Part shown: piece by piece, positions 9,629 through 22,900 of the stretch
Layout: every line of letters begins with the position of its first letter
Numbering within the stretch: the first letter of the stretch is position 1
NCBI GenBank assembly: GCA_030734395.1
Contig: JAUZTG010000014.1
Coordinates: 126,501 to 190,500 of the forward strand
Origin: Sarocladium kiliense
Taxonomy: Eukaryota > Ascomycota > Sordariomycetes > Hypocreales > Sarocladiaceae
DNA: 64,000 nt
Direction: 5' to 3'
Made by a program: the position numbers and the translations under genes
Notes under the pieces: model-generated
The model's database searches: none
The model's input: the letters and a program-made list of their open reading frames with translations, nothing else
Told to the model about the DNA's origin: nothing

Positions 9629-12600
9629 TCACAGGAAAGCGGGTGAGCTGTGACCTGTGCTTCGACTTCTTGCTTCGTGAGTTTTCTTGCGTCGACTACT
9701 GAGAAATCGGTCGACCATCCTCTTGCTTCCCATTACCCGCGAATCACTATCAAATCTCGACTCCGTTTGATTAACAGGCTCCAACCTGCCAGTAATATCT
9801 CGGACATGAAGCCGTTGGAGGGTTTTGTCCAAAGCCCAGTTGGTTCGGTGCCCGGGAGACGCCGTACTCGGCCGCTTGGGTTCGTTCAGAGGCCATGGCA
9901 GCGGGTGTGGCTGCGGCGAGAGCGTCATAACATTGTCGAGACGCGATCGTTGGCGATGACCTACCCTCGTGCTAGGCCCACACGAACCTGTTGATCTGGC
10001 AGGAACTAACAGAGGCGAATGCTCTGGACTGTCTTGCTGTTGATGTCGTTCACAAGTTTCAGCTTCTTTGGGTTTCGGTTTGGAAGGTATTGCGCGCAAT
10101 GCACTCCTTGCTGGGATGGGAGGCGTTTTTTGGGCGACATAAGAACTTGGTGATGGACGACCATTCTCCGCCTTGTGCGTTCCCTGCTCCCAGGTATTTG
10201 GAGGTATCTTCAAGGCCGAGCTCGATCTGGAATTCGATTGGATGGGTCGCAGAGGAGTACCTGGTGCAACCCACCCATCTCTCGAGGTGTCCATGTTCAG
10301 GCGTCCAGCTTGCGGGTCGATCTCCGCCTGCTCTCTAACATGGCCACGGCCGATCAGGCTTCGGGTCGATTCCTCCCCCTTGGCCACATCAGAACTCAGC
10401 CACCTTTGCCACTCTATAGAGCTCACCGCTGAGACGTCTCTTACCTCTTGACGTGCTAGAGAAGCCCCAGCTTTGGGTGGCTTCGGAAAGTGGTCAACGA
10501 TGGCGTCTCCCATGCTCCAGGGATTATCAGACGTTTCCTCGTCCTTGTTGGAGTACAGACTACCTTCTGAAGCTTTCTGCTGCCAGTTTTCCGAGCCGAT
10601 AGTACTGGGGCGCCGTGGTGGCAGGACGATTGGGGACATGGTACTGAGATAGTGGCTAGGGTCATGAGCCGCTGTAGTAGGATCAGGCTTTTGCATCTCT
10701 TGTTGTAAGGCGCGACGATACGGGCTTGTAGCTCTGAACAGATGCGTAGCAGGGCTTCCGAAAAATGCCGAGCTCCGGTGTGAGACTGTCTTGCTTTTCG
10801 GACTGTGAGAAGAGTTGTGCATCGTCTTTCCTGGAGCGAAAGAAATCACTGCCTCAGATACTGACTCGCTTCCCAGTACAGCGCCGCTCGATAGCAAAGG
10901 GTCTTCGCTCCGCATCCCGCGAGGTGTGCGGTCGTCTGAGAAGACATCATCATCAGATGTGACACAGCGAATTGTAGGCGCGTCCACTTGCTCGGCAGAA
11001 TAGTCTCGTGTTGGCGCGACGCTGTGTTTCATCATGCCATTCACGCTTTGCTCTATTCGCTGATCTTGTTGTCCCGGAGTACCCTCTAGCCGCTTCATCA
11101 AAGCAGCATAGACTCGTTCGCTATCCACAGCGATCTCCGGCGAGAGCCCTTGCGTGGGTTTCGAACGAGAGGATGAGGATGTGTGGGTGCCGTTCTCTTT
11201 GATGACAGATAGCCTTTGCCGCTCCCACTCTCCCGCAGCACTCTGGCTGGGAAGAGTATTGGTGACGGAATTCGTCCAGCTGGTGACCCTAGACTTTTCG
11301 TCGGCGAACTGATCTGCCGAGCCACCGAGGCTTTCCACACTACCTTTGCGCGACTGCATCTGCTGAAATGAGGGCACTGCATGGAGAGACGGGATGTGTG
11401 AGGCGACGCAACTCATTGAGGCTTCGCCTACTGGTGTCGCTTCTTCATCGAAGCCGCTCCCGGCTCCGTCCTGACTTTCCACGGCCTCTCGGTCCTGGAA
11501 GTGGGAGAATTCGTCTCCCAATTTCGTTCTATTGAAGAGTCCCTTCACTCGGCTGCGTAAAGATTGTGAGACCCTTCGTGCTGTCTTCCGTAACCCCAAC
11601 TGTTTGGGCTGGGCAAGTGAGTATCCCGAAAACGCAGATGAGAGCGCTCCACTGGTATTGCTGCTGTTCCGTAGAGACTTGCGCAGTGCCATGGAGCTTT
11701 CGCTGCGCTTGTTCCGGGACCGAGGGAAGAGAGACGATTGTGGTTTCAGAGGGTGATGGTGCTGATGTTCCACCTGCTGCTGGGACTTCTCGCGGGCGAG
11801 CTGGAGGGCCAGGTCTTTTGACGGTTGGCTAATCGGCCTGGTTACGATAGTCTCCGCTCCGGGAAAGGGGTATGAAGAGTGATTCAAAGCCCAGACAGGC
11901 TTCGGCTTCTCTGCGTGGGCATTGAGTGCTGCATAACGAGAGCGGCTACGACGAATCTGGCCCAGCTGAGGTGGAGTGTCATTGCTGAAGTAGTATCCGT
12001 CATCACTGGCACCTAACCCCGTAAACATCGATCTTGACTTCCTCAGCTTTCGCTGCCTGGGTCCTGCTACTGAGGCATCTTCACCGCCTGTGTCGTCCGT
12101 GTCGACTGCTTTGAGTGATCGCAGATAATTTCTTGTCAGGGAGTGAAAGCCAAACGCCTTCCTATGCACCTCGGCGATTCCTTTAAGTGTCTGACCAGAG
12201 GCCACAGGAGCAGCATCGCCTTCGTGACCTCCGGAAGAGCTTCGGTACTTGCTGGCACGAGGTGCCAAATTGCGCTTCAGGTGGGCTTTTGGTCCCGAGA
12301 ATCGAACACTTTGTTGCCGTTGCATATCACTGGAAGGAGCCGTGAAGCCGGCTTCGGGAGAGGGCTCATCTGCCTGGATCTGGCCACTGCTCGCGTTCAC
12401 AAACCGGCTGAGCCTGGGCTCAAGGCAAGCATTGTCTTCCGACCTGGCAACCAGCTGAGCCATGGGTACAGGGCCACCGTTGGCGCGCTGATATGACAGT
12501 GTGGCGGCAATATGAGCGTCTCGGCGCGCAGTGGCAGGGTCTATCGATTCTAGCCTGTCGACCGGGTTGCGGATGATAGAGTAAGCTGACTTGCTTCGGC

Positions 12601-12643
12601 TGAGAGGACGACGCTGCCTGTGTCTGGAGTTCCGGCGGAGCAT
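9629..12643 (-). CDS. Large Ser/Arg-rich, mostly disordered hypothetical protein
   Basis: A single open frame of 1004 residues from ATG 12643 (start MLRRNSRHRQRRPLSRSKSA). The frame extends about nine codons further, but without an ATG. I recognise no catalytic domain. The composition is rich in Ser, Arg, Pro and Gln with many RS/SR pairs and basic patches such as RSKSAYSIIRNPVDRLE near the N-terminus. The segment ATARRDAHIAATLSYQRAN is the most conserved-looking part. Long polar stretches predict disorder, and many SP/TP and RxxS sites suggest phosphoregulation. The codon choice and the uninterrupted 3 kb frame support a real gene. Its function is unknown; a scaffold or septum/polarity role would be a guess. 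Confidence 0.8.
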   Translation of the reverse strand: MLRRNSRHRQRRPLSRSKSAYSIIRNPVDRLESIDPATARRDAHIAATLSYQRANGGPVPMAQLVARSEDNACLEPRLSRFVNASSGQIQADEPSPEAGFTAPSSDMQRQQSVRFSGPKAHLKRNLAPRASKYRSSSGGHEGDAAPVASGQTLKGIAEVHRKAFGFHSLTRNYLRSLKAVDTDDTGGEDASVAGPRQRKLRKSRSMFTGLGASDDGYYFSNDTPPQLGQIRRSRSRYAALNAHAEKPKPVWALNHSSYPFPGAETIVTRPISQPSKDLALQLAREKSQQQVEHQHHHPLKPQSSLFPRSRNKRSESSMALRKSLRNSSNTSGALSSAFSGYSLAQPKQLGLRKTARRVSQSLRSRVKGLFNRTKLGDEFSHFQDREAVESQDGAGSGFDEEATPVGEASMSCVASHIPSLHAVPSFQQMQSRKGSVESLGGSADQFADEKSRVTSWTNSVTNTLPSQSAAGEWERQRLSVIKENGTHTSSSSRSKPTQGLSPEIAVDSERVYAALMKRLEGTPGQQDQRIEQSVNGMMKHSVAPTRDYSAEQVDAPTIRCVTSDDDVFSDDRTPRGMRSEDPLLSSGAVLGSESVSEAVISFAPGKTMHNSSHSPKSKTVSHRSSAFFGSPATHLFRATSPYRRALQQEMQKPDPTTAAHDPSHYLSTMSPIVLPPRRPSTIGSENWQQKASEGSLYSNKDEETSDNPWSMGDAIVDHFPKPPKAGASLARQEVRDVSAVSSIEWQRWLSSDVAKGEESTRSLIGRGHVREQAEIDPQAGRLNMDTSRDGWVAPGTPLRPIQSNSRSSSALKIPPNTWEQGTHKAENGRPSPSSYVAQKTPPIPARSALRAIPSKPKPKEAETCERHQQQDSPEHSPLLVPARSTGSCGPSTRVGHRQRSRLDNVMTLSPQPHPLPWPLNEPKRPSTASPGHRTNWALDKTLQRLHVRDITGRLEPVNQTESRFDSDSRVMGSKRMVDRFLSSRRKKTHEARSRSTGHSSPAFL

Positions 12644-13334
12644 GACCGTGCGGATGGCTGCTGTCAACACCAGAAAGCATCAGAACCTCGGGCGGTCTTC
12701 CGTCTCGATGCTGTGCAATAAGTAGGGTAAAGGTATTGGGAAGCAGCGACAATGAAAGCTCCTGCTGACTGCTTGGGAGCACCAAACCCATGAGCATCAA
12801 GATCTTGATGATAGCAACTTGAAAACAGCAGATCAAAATGCATAGTTGAGAGGGTCATTGCGAGCTCAGGCGTGGTCTCGCCCCATGAAGAGCACTGGGT
12901 TGGCAACTGCCCGACTCGTTGACTTCATAGCTGGGCCTTCAGCAGGTGCAGGGGCCAGCATGGCTGCCGCATTCGACGTTTCTTGCGTGGTTCCTGCCGG
13001 CGGAAGCGAGGGACGTGCAAAAACCAAACATCATAGGAAGTCAACAGACCATGGTGCAATGGGATGACAAAGCACGCATTTGTATGACAGCCATCATTCA
13101 CGTGGAAAACGATTACTAAAGACAAGGAAATGTATTGTCCTGAGGACATAGCCCGAGATATGCAGCCTGGCGATGGTGAGAGAAAAGGAGAGATACAAAA
13201 AGCATTGCAAGTCAAAATAGCTAGTAAACCCAACACGTCGCAACTCTACACGTCTGTACCCTTTCGATCAATGATCAATATGCCAGCCTGTATCCTCACT
13301 TCCCGAAAGTCGGACAGTGTCGATCATAATAGGC
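12644..13334. other. Intergenic between two minus-strand genes
   Basis: About 690 bases carry the promoter of the disordered-protein gene and the 3' region of the vacuolar protease. Frames of 60-100 codons here show no domain-like content. Confidence 0.5.
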
Positions 13335-15023
13335 TTAGGCGTGCACCTCCTTGAGGAACTGCTCGATCTCCTCCTCGACGAGGTGGTGGATCTTGTTGGC
13401 AAGCTTCTCGGCCTTGCCGGAGAAGGTCTTGGCGCCATGGACAATCTCGCCGGAGAAGACCTCAACCTTCTCCTCAACGGCGGTCTCGATCTCCTCGAAC
13501 GTGGAGGGAGCGCGGTTAGCCTTGTAGCCACCGGCAGCGAGGATCTCGGAGTAGTTGCTGCAGCCGCCGCCGTTCCAGGCAAGAAGGTTGGGGGTATCGG
13601 CGTCGGGCAGACCAGTGAGGGTGCCCTCAGTGGAAACGGCGATGAGGTTCTCCTTGAGCTTCTTGGGGCTGATGGGAGCGAGAGAGTACTCGGAGTCCTC
13701 GGCGGGTTGGAGAGAAAGGTAATAGGCGAGGAGACCGCAGATGTGTGGAGAGGCCATGGAAGTACCGGAGATGGTGTTGACGGCGTACTTGGAGCCGATC
13801 CAGGTGGACTGAATGCTCAGGCCGGGGGCGAAGATATCAGTGCACTTGCCGAAGTTGGAGAAGTAGGCACGGCTGTCGTCGAGGGCAGAGGCGCCAACAG
13901 TGACAGGCTCGGAAGCGGCAGCGGGTGAGTACTTGCAGGCATCAGCGTTATCGTTGCCAGCAGCGACGGCGAAGTGAACACCAGAGCGGACAGCAGCGTT
14001 GACGGCGGCGTCGAGTGCCTGGGTCTTGCCACCACCGAGGGACATGTTGGCAACGGAGCCCTTGAAGCCCTTCCGCTTGCCGTTCTTGGCGGCCTTGACG
14101 TTGTCAAGGTGGCTGGTAGCGGCGTACTCAACACCCTTGACGACGTCGGACATGCTACCGGAACCGTTGGAGCGGAGAACCTTGACGGCGTAGACGTGCG
14201 CCTTCTTGGCGACGCCGTACTTCTTACCAGCGACAGTTCCCGAGCAGTGAGTGCCGTGGCCGTTGCCATCCTCGTCGGCATCACCAGCCGGGATAGTCTT
14301 GCCCCACTTGGCACGGCCCTCGAAGTCGACGTGCTCAATGTTGGTGCCGGTATCAATGACATAGGCATCAACACCCTCACCACCCTCCGCAGTGTAGAGG
14401 TACTTGTTGAAGGTGCCAAAGTTCAGAGTGTCACGGTGCGAGATACGAGCTAGACCCCAGGGAGCCTGCTTCTCGGTTTCACCATCGCACTTGTCCTCAG
14501 AAACCTTGCTCTCACCTTCGATGGGGAGCATAGTGTGAACGACGGTGTCGCGCTCGATGTACTCGACCTGTTGACGAACCTGTCAGTACATGGGTGCTGG
14601 TGATTACTGGAGGTGCGAAGGGGCGGACAGCATGAGTCAGAGGCGACTTACATCAGGGTGATTGCGGAGCTGCTCGATGACAGACTCGTGGAAGTGACCG
14701 GCGTAGCCCTTGAAGGCATCGCCGATATTGAAGGTGTGCTTCATGCCGGAGAAGAGCTCGGCGACATCGGAGAGCTCGCCACGCTTGCGCAGCTCGAGGC
14801 GCTGCTGCTCGCCCTCGTTGTGGATGGTCTGGATCCAGCTGTGGTGGTGGGACACAGCTGCGTCATCGACATGGTCCTTGAACTTAACGATGTAGGAGTC
14901 CGGGATAGCATCGGCCTCAATGGAGGAGAGGACGGGAGCAGCGAGGCTGTGAACAGTCTCGATGCTGAAGGAGGCCGCCTGGACGACCGCCGCAGCGGAG
15001 AGAGCAAGTGATGAGCCGCGCAT
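13335..15023 (-). CDS. Vacuolar subtilisin-like serine protease (proteinase B type)
   Basis: Two exons, 15023-14652 and 14567-13335; the intron is GTAAGT...CAACAG, phase 0. The product is 534 residues, typical of fungal vacuolar serine proteases of MEROPS family S8A. The signal peptide is MRGSSLALSAAAVVQAASF. An inhibitor-I9 propeptide (DSYIVKFKDHVDDAAVSHHH) follows, then the catalytic domain with Asp196 (YVIDTGTNIEHVDFEG), His228 (GNGHGTHCSGT) and Ser394 (SGTSMASPHICG). A C-terminal tail of about 70 residues follows, as in the family. It degrades proteins in the vacuole and activates other hydrolases after removal of its own propeptide. Orthologues in moulds are known human allergens. The start is the first ATG before the signal peptide. 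The upstream DNA has a long pyrimidine-rich tract on the coding strand. Confidence 0.95.
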
Positions 15024-16952
15024 GATGTGTGCAACAACAAAAGTCGAAAGGTCTACCTGCGACACAAACGAACCGAAAAAGAGACACGACTGGCGTTTAC
15101 AAGCCCTTTAAAGCTGATGGCAAAGGGCAGATGAGATGATGGGAGGAAAATGAGTTGATGATGGGAGATGGAAGAGGAAGGCGGAGGAGGAGGAGGATGG
15201 AGGAGAGGAGAGGAGGGCGGGTGATGACGGAACAGCGACCGCGGCCAGATAAGGCGGGCGCCGGGGCGACGCTAGGCAGACAGTGGATACAACTCTGGCG
15301 ATTATGGACAGCTCCCTGCTACAGGGGGCCAGGTCAGTGGTGAAGGCGCCCGAAGCGACTGCTAAGGAGTGACTGACACAGGGACCCCAGTCGCTATACG
15401 GTTGTGGATGCGTAGTCGATTCAGGCGGAGACGGGAGCTTTCCCCACACTCGACGAGCACGTATTCGCCCCACAAAGATTCGCCTGCGAGGTACCTGCGG
15501 CAACTGTGTGGCTGAGGGGTGCTGAGGATGAGCACATGATAACCCGCCCCAATGCGGCATAGAGAGGCACCCTCCAGGGCGAGACATGACGCACCCCAAC
15601 AGGGCCCTGATGGTCTCCACGGCGATGCGATAACGGCAGGCCGCGTACTGCATGCACCTGCCTTTCCATGTTCGGCGCGGTGTGGTCACGAGACGGGGCG
15701 TCTCACGACGACGGAGCAACTTAGCCGCGGCCTTCACGGCTGCAACTTATCTAAACAACTGACTCTTTGGCGCGAGATGAAATCCACTACTGGAGCTAAG
15801 GTTGGCGTGATCTGAATCAAGGTTGACTCGATGCTGCTGATACTCGTCCGTCTTCGTCACGTTCTAAATGCTGTCTCACTTCCAAGGCAGTCAACGGGGA
15901 AGTGTGGCGGGTCTCTGTGGCTGAGCTGGGCGCCTCTCCCGTACCTGCGTGAGTGTGGCTGGGCTCTAAGTGCTGCTCACAGGTGCCTTTGTCCCTAGGT
16001 ACCTTAGCTCGTCGGCCGCAACCAGCTTCCAGGACTTGTAGGCACCAGATCACGATTCGAGTCACAGGTCAGGGCAAGCTGCAGTAAGTCTTCCACCATG
16101 TTCAGATGTTGATCCAAGTCCTTTGTCGTGGTGATGAGCTGCAAGTGGAGCAAGTAGAAGCCCACCTGATAGCAAACCAGTCATCTGGTCGTTGCACGTG
16201 CATTTCCTACAGCTTATGTCTCAGCTACCTTACTTTGCAACATGAACAACTTGACGCCACACATGGCATTTCATTCGGATGAACGGTGCTTCGTGAGTTG
16301 AGCGAAATCCTTATCTGCCTCACAGCTTCCATGGCTCGTGTGATACTGGCCATTGATGACCCCCACTTCCACTGTTGGGTACCGCGTGTTCGGCGCCATC
16401 GCGTCCATCTGGGGAAGGCAGCCTACCCTATATAGGACGTTGATGTTGCAATCAAGCAGTCAACCTCCAGGTGTATCCAGTTATGAACAGAAGTTTAGTT
16501 GCTACCTTTGATGAACCACAACTAGGATTGGACTTTGGTCTTTAGGTTGGTGTTTAGTATGGTTCCTTGTCCGTAGCGACCTTTCAGACTCTCTGCTGGC
16601 GCTCCTACGGCGGGGACCTTGGCGGGGCAAGCTGGAGCCACCGTCAGCAGCACAGCTGCCTCCAACAATCCATGGACCTTCTACGAAAGCCTCAAACTTG
16701 GATTCGGTACCGAAGGCGGACACTGTATTACGCCAGATACAAGCACGATTTGTCCATCTACATCCTGATAAGGAGTGCATGAACACCAGTTCACTCATAG
16801 TCCAACAGCTCAACACCACACATCGAGCGGTTCGAGCTCCACCACTTCACCCTCGCAACTTTCGATGCTTCGTTCCATACGCGTCGACCTGGGCCGTTGA
16901 GCGGGCTCTGGGATATCGAAGCTGGTGATGTAACCGACACCGATTCGATACC
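15024..16952. other. Long divergent promoter region, no gene supported
   Basis: About 1.9 kb separates the leftward vacuolar protease from the rightward BEACH gene. A 209-codon minus-strand frame (15108-15737) is low-complexity Ser/Pro/Arg and has no support. Apart from the polypurine tract at 15139-15222 I see no repeat or RNA gene. The length fits two independent promoters with long leaders. Confidence 0.5.
15139..15222 (-). promoter_or_regulatory. Pyrimidine-rich promoter tract of the vacuolar protease gene
   Basis: The plus strand is almost pure A/G over about 80 bases (repeated GGA/GAGG units), so the protease coding strand reads C/T-rich. The tract lies about 115-200 bases upstream of the protease ATG. 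CT-rich blocks just upstream of transcription starts are common in highly expressed fungal genes. The tract could also form triplex DNA. Its regulatory role is inferred. Confidence 0.5.
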
Positions 16953-19900
16953 ATGTCCTCAGCCTCTCGACGACACCGGTCGTCGACCGCCGCATCAACG
17001 CCTCCAACCCCAGAATCTCTCCAGAATATCAACGCGCTCCTCGACGGCCTCTCCGATGTGGCCACTGCTAGCGCTGTAACAGGCTACCCCGATGTGTACA
17101 CAGTCATTAAGAAGCTACGAGATATCGCACAACAGGTTTCTGCTGAACAGGAGCCTTCGAGACAAGATGACTTCAGGCACGCCGGGGGCTTCGAGCGCGT
17201 GCTCAACATGCTACGCGCCTTCTCGGGCTTCTATGACCCGGTGAAACGCAGCGAGACCGAGATGGTGGCCCTGTTCCGTCTTCTCGAAGCGTTCTTGGCC
17301 GTCTTGTCGTCAGCGATGCGCAACCATGCTGGAAACCGACGCTTCTTTCGCTACCGAGTGGACGGGGGTGGCTGGGACGCCCTTGAACAGACTATCGCGA
17401 GCATCGGCCTCGGGGGCACAGAGCCGGATCCCTGGGTCAGCTGCCAGGTCTTTGGGAAACTCCTTGCCTTCGCTCTGGATGATGATGCTCTTGACCTCTT
17501 GTGTCAATCGATAGCCAAGACACTTCGGCCTGAAGCAAATGACAAGGCAGAAGGCGAGGACGAAACCGCAGAAGATCAGTGGGATCTTGTTCTCGCGCGG
17601 TCAGTCGAGAACATCGGGCCCAGTGTTCGTGAGATTATCAATGCCAAGACCGTGATCAGGCATCCTGAGATCCTGAGGATCCTAATTCGCTTTTGGACAG
17701 CCATTCCTCGCCAGACCGACGGGCCGGCCAACCCTGCGTCATCCATTGTGCTCGAGGCTATTGGTGCAGCAGCGACTGTCTCGATCTACAACCGCGCAGC
17801 CATCCACTCTACCGGCGCGCTGTCTCAATTTCTTCGTGTGGCCTTTGCACCGGATGCTCTGATAAGTACCCCAGAGAGGGAACAGGTGCTTAGCATTTGC
17901 AATATGCTCATGTTCCTTGGTGTCAATGAGCCTGCGGACACCCAGTACCTGCTCTCTACATCGGATCCGGCGGCTTCCGACTTCTGTCTGGATATGACCT
18001 CACGTTTTACAGGGCCTCCCTTCTTTCAGTTCGATCTCTCACTGCATGGCCACTCCTCCCTAGAGCTCCCAACTCTTGGTCGGCCCTTCCCGCCTCAGTC
18101 TTCCGGCGGATACACATTCACGGCCTGGGTGCGGGTGGACAACTTTGACCCCAAAGCGCACACAACTCTCTTCGGCGTCTTTGATGTCTCGCAAACTTGC
18201 TTCCTCTTGATGTATCTTGAGAAAGACACGCAGAACTTCATCCTCCAGACTTCTGTATTTTCCAACAAGCCTAGCGTTCGCTTCAAGAACGTCGCGTTCC
18301 GCGAAAAGAGATGGTACCACATTGCAATTGTCCACCGACGGCCGAGGACTATGGTCGCCAGCAAGGCATCACTCTATGTCGACGGAGAGTTCATCGAGCA
18401 GATCCGCTGTAACTACCCCAGCGCACCCCCGCTTGCTACTGGGGGACAGGAAAGCTTTGTGTCATTCAACTCGAACCAAAACAGGACGAACCCCGTTCAG
18501 GCATTCTTAGGCACTCCGCGGGATCTATCCACCCATGTCGGGCCAGCGCTCGTGTTTTCAAGGTGGTCTCTGGCATCTGCTCATCTTTTCGAGGACATTT
18601 TGAGTGACGATCTACTTGCCGTCTATCACGGACTTGGACCACGCTATCAGGGCAACTTCCAGGACAGCCTCGGTGGGTTTCAAACCTATGACGCCTCCGC
18701 TGCTCTCGGTTTAAGGAACGAGCTCATCCATTCGGCCAAAGACGAGACCTCAGACATCCTCAGAGCCGTGCGAGAGAAGGCGGGTAATCTGATGCCAGAG
18801 TCGAAGATCCTTCTCAGCATTCTACCTACTGCGACCTTTCCGGAGAATGTCCAGCATCTCGACACCGGCCTCCTGAGAGCACTGCCTCGACTCCCAGCCA
18901 GAAATCTCTTTAAGGCGTCGGCACAGGAGGGTGGCAACATGGCCATGAACTGCGCTGTCTCGTCTCTCCCTGAAGCTTTGTTCCGCGCACAAGGCTTGGC
19001 ATCTTTTCGAGGAAGCCCAATCGTCGCGAATCCCTCTTACCTGGATGAGAATCTCTGGCGCCTTGCGGGGTTCACTCCTCTGGCCTTGAAACTCCTTGAG
19101 AGGGCTAACACCGTCGAGGACACAGTGCGCGCCACGGAGATCATGTTCCATTGCATCAAAAACAGCTGGCGGAATAGTGAGGCGATGGAGCGCGACAATG
19201 GCTACGGAATACTGGGCATGATGCTCAGGTTCAAGCTGGGCTACGGTGGAAGCCCCCTCGGCGAGGTGCCCGTCTCAAGGCTCGACATCTCTACGGAAGA
19301 ACGCGATAGCCTGGCGTTTCGCATACTGAGTCTGGTGCTTGGCTTCGTGGGGTACAAGCATGCAGAGCCCGCAGCATCCTTTATAATTAATCCTCTGGCG
19401 TACCGCATCCTACTCATCGACCTGGACATCTGGCGCAAAAGCGCCCCTTTGGTCCAAGAACTTTACTACAAGCAATTCATCACTTTTGCTGAGCATAGCA
19501 AGTTCAAAGCATTCAATAGCAGACGACTGATTCGTATGCGTAAGTGTTTCGGATGGCGAGCTTTATGGGTCTTGCTGACTGTGGATAGGTATTGTTAAGA
19601 GGATGCTGGATGCTATGAAGGGAGAGATTGTTACGCCGGAGGTGCTGCCCCATCTCATTGGGGCACTCGAAGTTCTCGTTCGAGCGAACTTCAGTCAGGA
19701 AGTCATGAAATTCCTTTCCCTGTTCCTTACCTTCGCCTTTCACTTGCCAGCATCAGCAGCCTCCCGCACCCCCAAACCCGCTTCGAACTCTCGTTCTAGC
19801 ACGCCAGGCCCTCTGAGACGCCCGAACCTCGACACCAGCCGGCCGGAGAGCCCTGTACCGGCCGCCCGCGGCTTGACCAAGAAGCAATTAGGTATAAGAG

Positions 19901-22900
19901 TTCTGACCATGTATTCAAACATGCTCTGTGCGAAGCACGACGTGGACAGCATCAAGAAGTTTGCGCGGACTGTCACGAATAAGGTGCGTCTACATGTCCC
20001 CATTTGGGACATTCATGTTAGCTGACTCTCGACAGTGGCTTCTATATCTACTCGCTGAAGCCGATGCGGAAATCGTCATGCACGGCACGAAGATTCTTGC
20101 GCGGCTTTTGGTTGCTCATGGGGCTACCTACACCACCAAATTTGCCACAAAGACAGGCGGCTTCATCATAATGGCCAACAGACTCAAAAGGTTCTGGGAC
20201 ATCCCAACGATCTGGCCATTATGTTTCAGCATATTATTCGGCTATGACGCGGCCGAGATCAACTTCGATCAGGACTTCGAGCTCTCCAGCCTCATGGGTA
20301 TCTTCGGCCAGAAAAAAGTCGTCTATCCGGAGTCTCTCCAAATAGTGACGTCCATGCTCCATCATGGACTTAAAGACGTCCTTCGCCACCAGTCAGACCC
20401 TGACTCGCCTTCACCGAACGCAAGCTCAGAAACAGATAGGCTCAGCGCCACAAGCCCCACGGAAGGGCGGCCGCGGGCACGGTCTATGGAGCTGAATGCA
20501 GCCATCCAGACACGGCGTAAGCACGAAGTACGGCCAATTCGACCCCAGATGCTTGACTGACAGAATTACAGTGACGTTCTCGAAGGACAGCGAGAGGGTG
20601 GGAAGCCACACCTTCGTCTTACAGACAGCTATCCGCTTCTTGTCCGACCTTCACAAGCGGTCTGCCGAGTTCCGAAATTTCGCTATTACTTCAGACTGGG
20701 TGCGCCTTTTGCTTGGGGCAATTTACCCGGTCCTAGTGAGCACAGACGCCGTGAACGCGGATGTTGAGCTGAACGCACGAGACTCGACTCTAAACTTCTC
20801 GGGCAGCGATGTCATCATTCGTCCTATGGCCGGAGGTTCAGGACCGTCGCCGATCGTCCGCACGAGTACATTGGACGTCTCCGCGTCACCCCCACAATCC
20901 ACGCCGCCGCGTGGCTCGCAGCTGCGCCGGGCATCCTCTTTCGTCCTGCTGACAGCACAGAAACCGCTTCAGGGTCCCAGTACGGCGAAGCTGACCCAGA
21001 CACTATCGCCTACCAAGGTCTCTCATCAGCCACAGCCGAGCAATGTCATCCTGGATGGATTGATCGGGTTGGTGATAGATGTTCTTATGGATCAGGTAAT
21101 GACTCGCAAAGACTTCACGGGCTTTGGACTGTTCTCCAAAGTGCCACCTGGGTTCCAGGAGCACCAAGCGTTCTTCGAGTCTTACATCCTGAAGGCCATT
21201 GTTGCCAAGGTTACGGAGCACATCCAGAGTTCCGGCAAGGCCTGGTGTGAAACGAGAGTTCTGACGAACCTCTCCAAGCTTTGCCTGCATCTTTCTGAAG
21301 CCATTTATGAGGGATGGTTCCTCGATGGTGCTGAGACCATGATCGACTTCAGCGGCACCCTACTCGAACTTCTGGACAGACCCGACATTGCATCTCTCAA
21401 GAACGTGAGACTTTGTCATCAATCGGTGGCTTTAATCAGGACGTGCCTGGTCCGCGTTGTTCTGCTCAAGCTGTCAGATCTGGACCATGGCCACTCAAAT
21501 CCGGCCGAGGTCAAATCTTTCATGGACAAGATGGGGTATTGGCAAATGTCGATACTGGCATGCTTCAACTCTGACGACGACTATATCAAGCTGTTCTGGT
21601 ACCAGCTGTACACAAAGCTTACGAGCGAGGATGAGGCTATGCGTCGGGCCGCAGCAAATTTCATGCGGATAATTCTTGTACAGAAACCAGAGGAAACCGC
21701 CGTCTTGATCCGTTCATGTATGGCCTCCGACCAGAGACAGCTGGTTCGTGACTTCGAGAAGCTCACCGAGGTCGATGACGATACCTTTGTTGCCTGGGTG
21801 GACAAGCATCGCTCATCTCTAGACGCGCTGTTCTTCGGAACCTTGGCTAAGGTTTGGGAGGACTTTGTGATCATGGAGAACCAACGGACGGCAGAGACCG
21901 CACGTATTCGTCTGGCTCGGCGGAGGGATAGGCTGAAAGCCTGGCATGCAGAGAGTATCAACAACGAGAGGACGCTCCTCAATCACGAAATGGGCAACAC
22001 CGCGTGGATGAAGAGCATCTACAACTCCGAGTTTATAAAACATCAGCGCCTCTTACAAGATCAGCAAGATGACCTGGCGTTTCTCGGTCCCGCATATCGA
22101 AAGATGGAGCGTGATTTGAGGCGTCCCGGCGCAGTCTTCAGTGATAACACACCAAGCAAATGGAAGCTTGATCGAACGGAAGGACGAAACCGCATGCGCC
22201 TAAGGTTGCTTCCAGACTACTCGACAAACCAAGATAGGTTGCAGCCCAAGACGAAGAAGCAAGAAGGCGCACCACTCAAGCTGAATACGAGTGTCCAGCC
22301 ATCCCCAGGACCGGGCACTCCTGCCACGAGCTCGACCCTGGCCTCAGGCCTCAACAGTAATGAGGGGTCAGGTCAAGGTGCAGAAACAATCGACTCTGCG
22401 TCTGGACGGAGCGATGGAGTCTTCCCCGTGGAGGAGGACTTTGAGCTTGTAGATGACCCCAATGATCCGGCCGATGGCGAGGACAGCTTCGAGGACAAAA
22501 ACCGCAAGGTCATGCGTCGTCTTGAACACGGCGACGAAGTCCAGGCAGCTTACAATGTCTCTCGAATCACCGGTCTAGAAGCGTGTGAGGGCATTCTCAT
22601 CATTGGCAAGGGCAGTCTCTACATCATGGACAATGTCTTTCAGTGCGCCAGCGGTGATATTGTGAACGTGTGGCAGGCGCCTTCAGGAGAGAGGGATCCC
22701 TTTACGCAAGTGGTCACAGGCGCGAAGACATTGGAGCGCCGCCAGCACAGCGGTGGCCGGGATCAGGACTCGAGGAGCTGGAAGTGGCAGGACGTGATCA
22801 CGTTGTCCAAGCGCCGATTTCTCTTCCGTGATGTAGCCATCGAGGTGTTTTTTACTGATGGCCGCAGCTATCTCCTCACCACGATGAACACGAACCTACG

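Noticed and set aside
13317..14453. Long plus-strand frames of 203 and 159 codons opposite the vacuolar protease
   Set aside because: They are antisense shadows of a GC-rich, codon-biased gene. They are rich in Val, Leu and Gly with no domain pattern, while the minus strand encodes a complete subtilase.
15108..15737. 209-codon minus-strand frame upstream of the vacuolar protease
   Set aside because: Low-complexity Ser/Pro/Arg content that comes from the polypurine tract, with no recognisable motif and no splice or start support.
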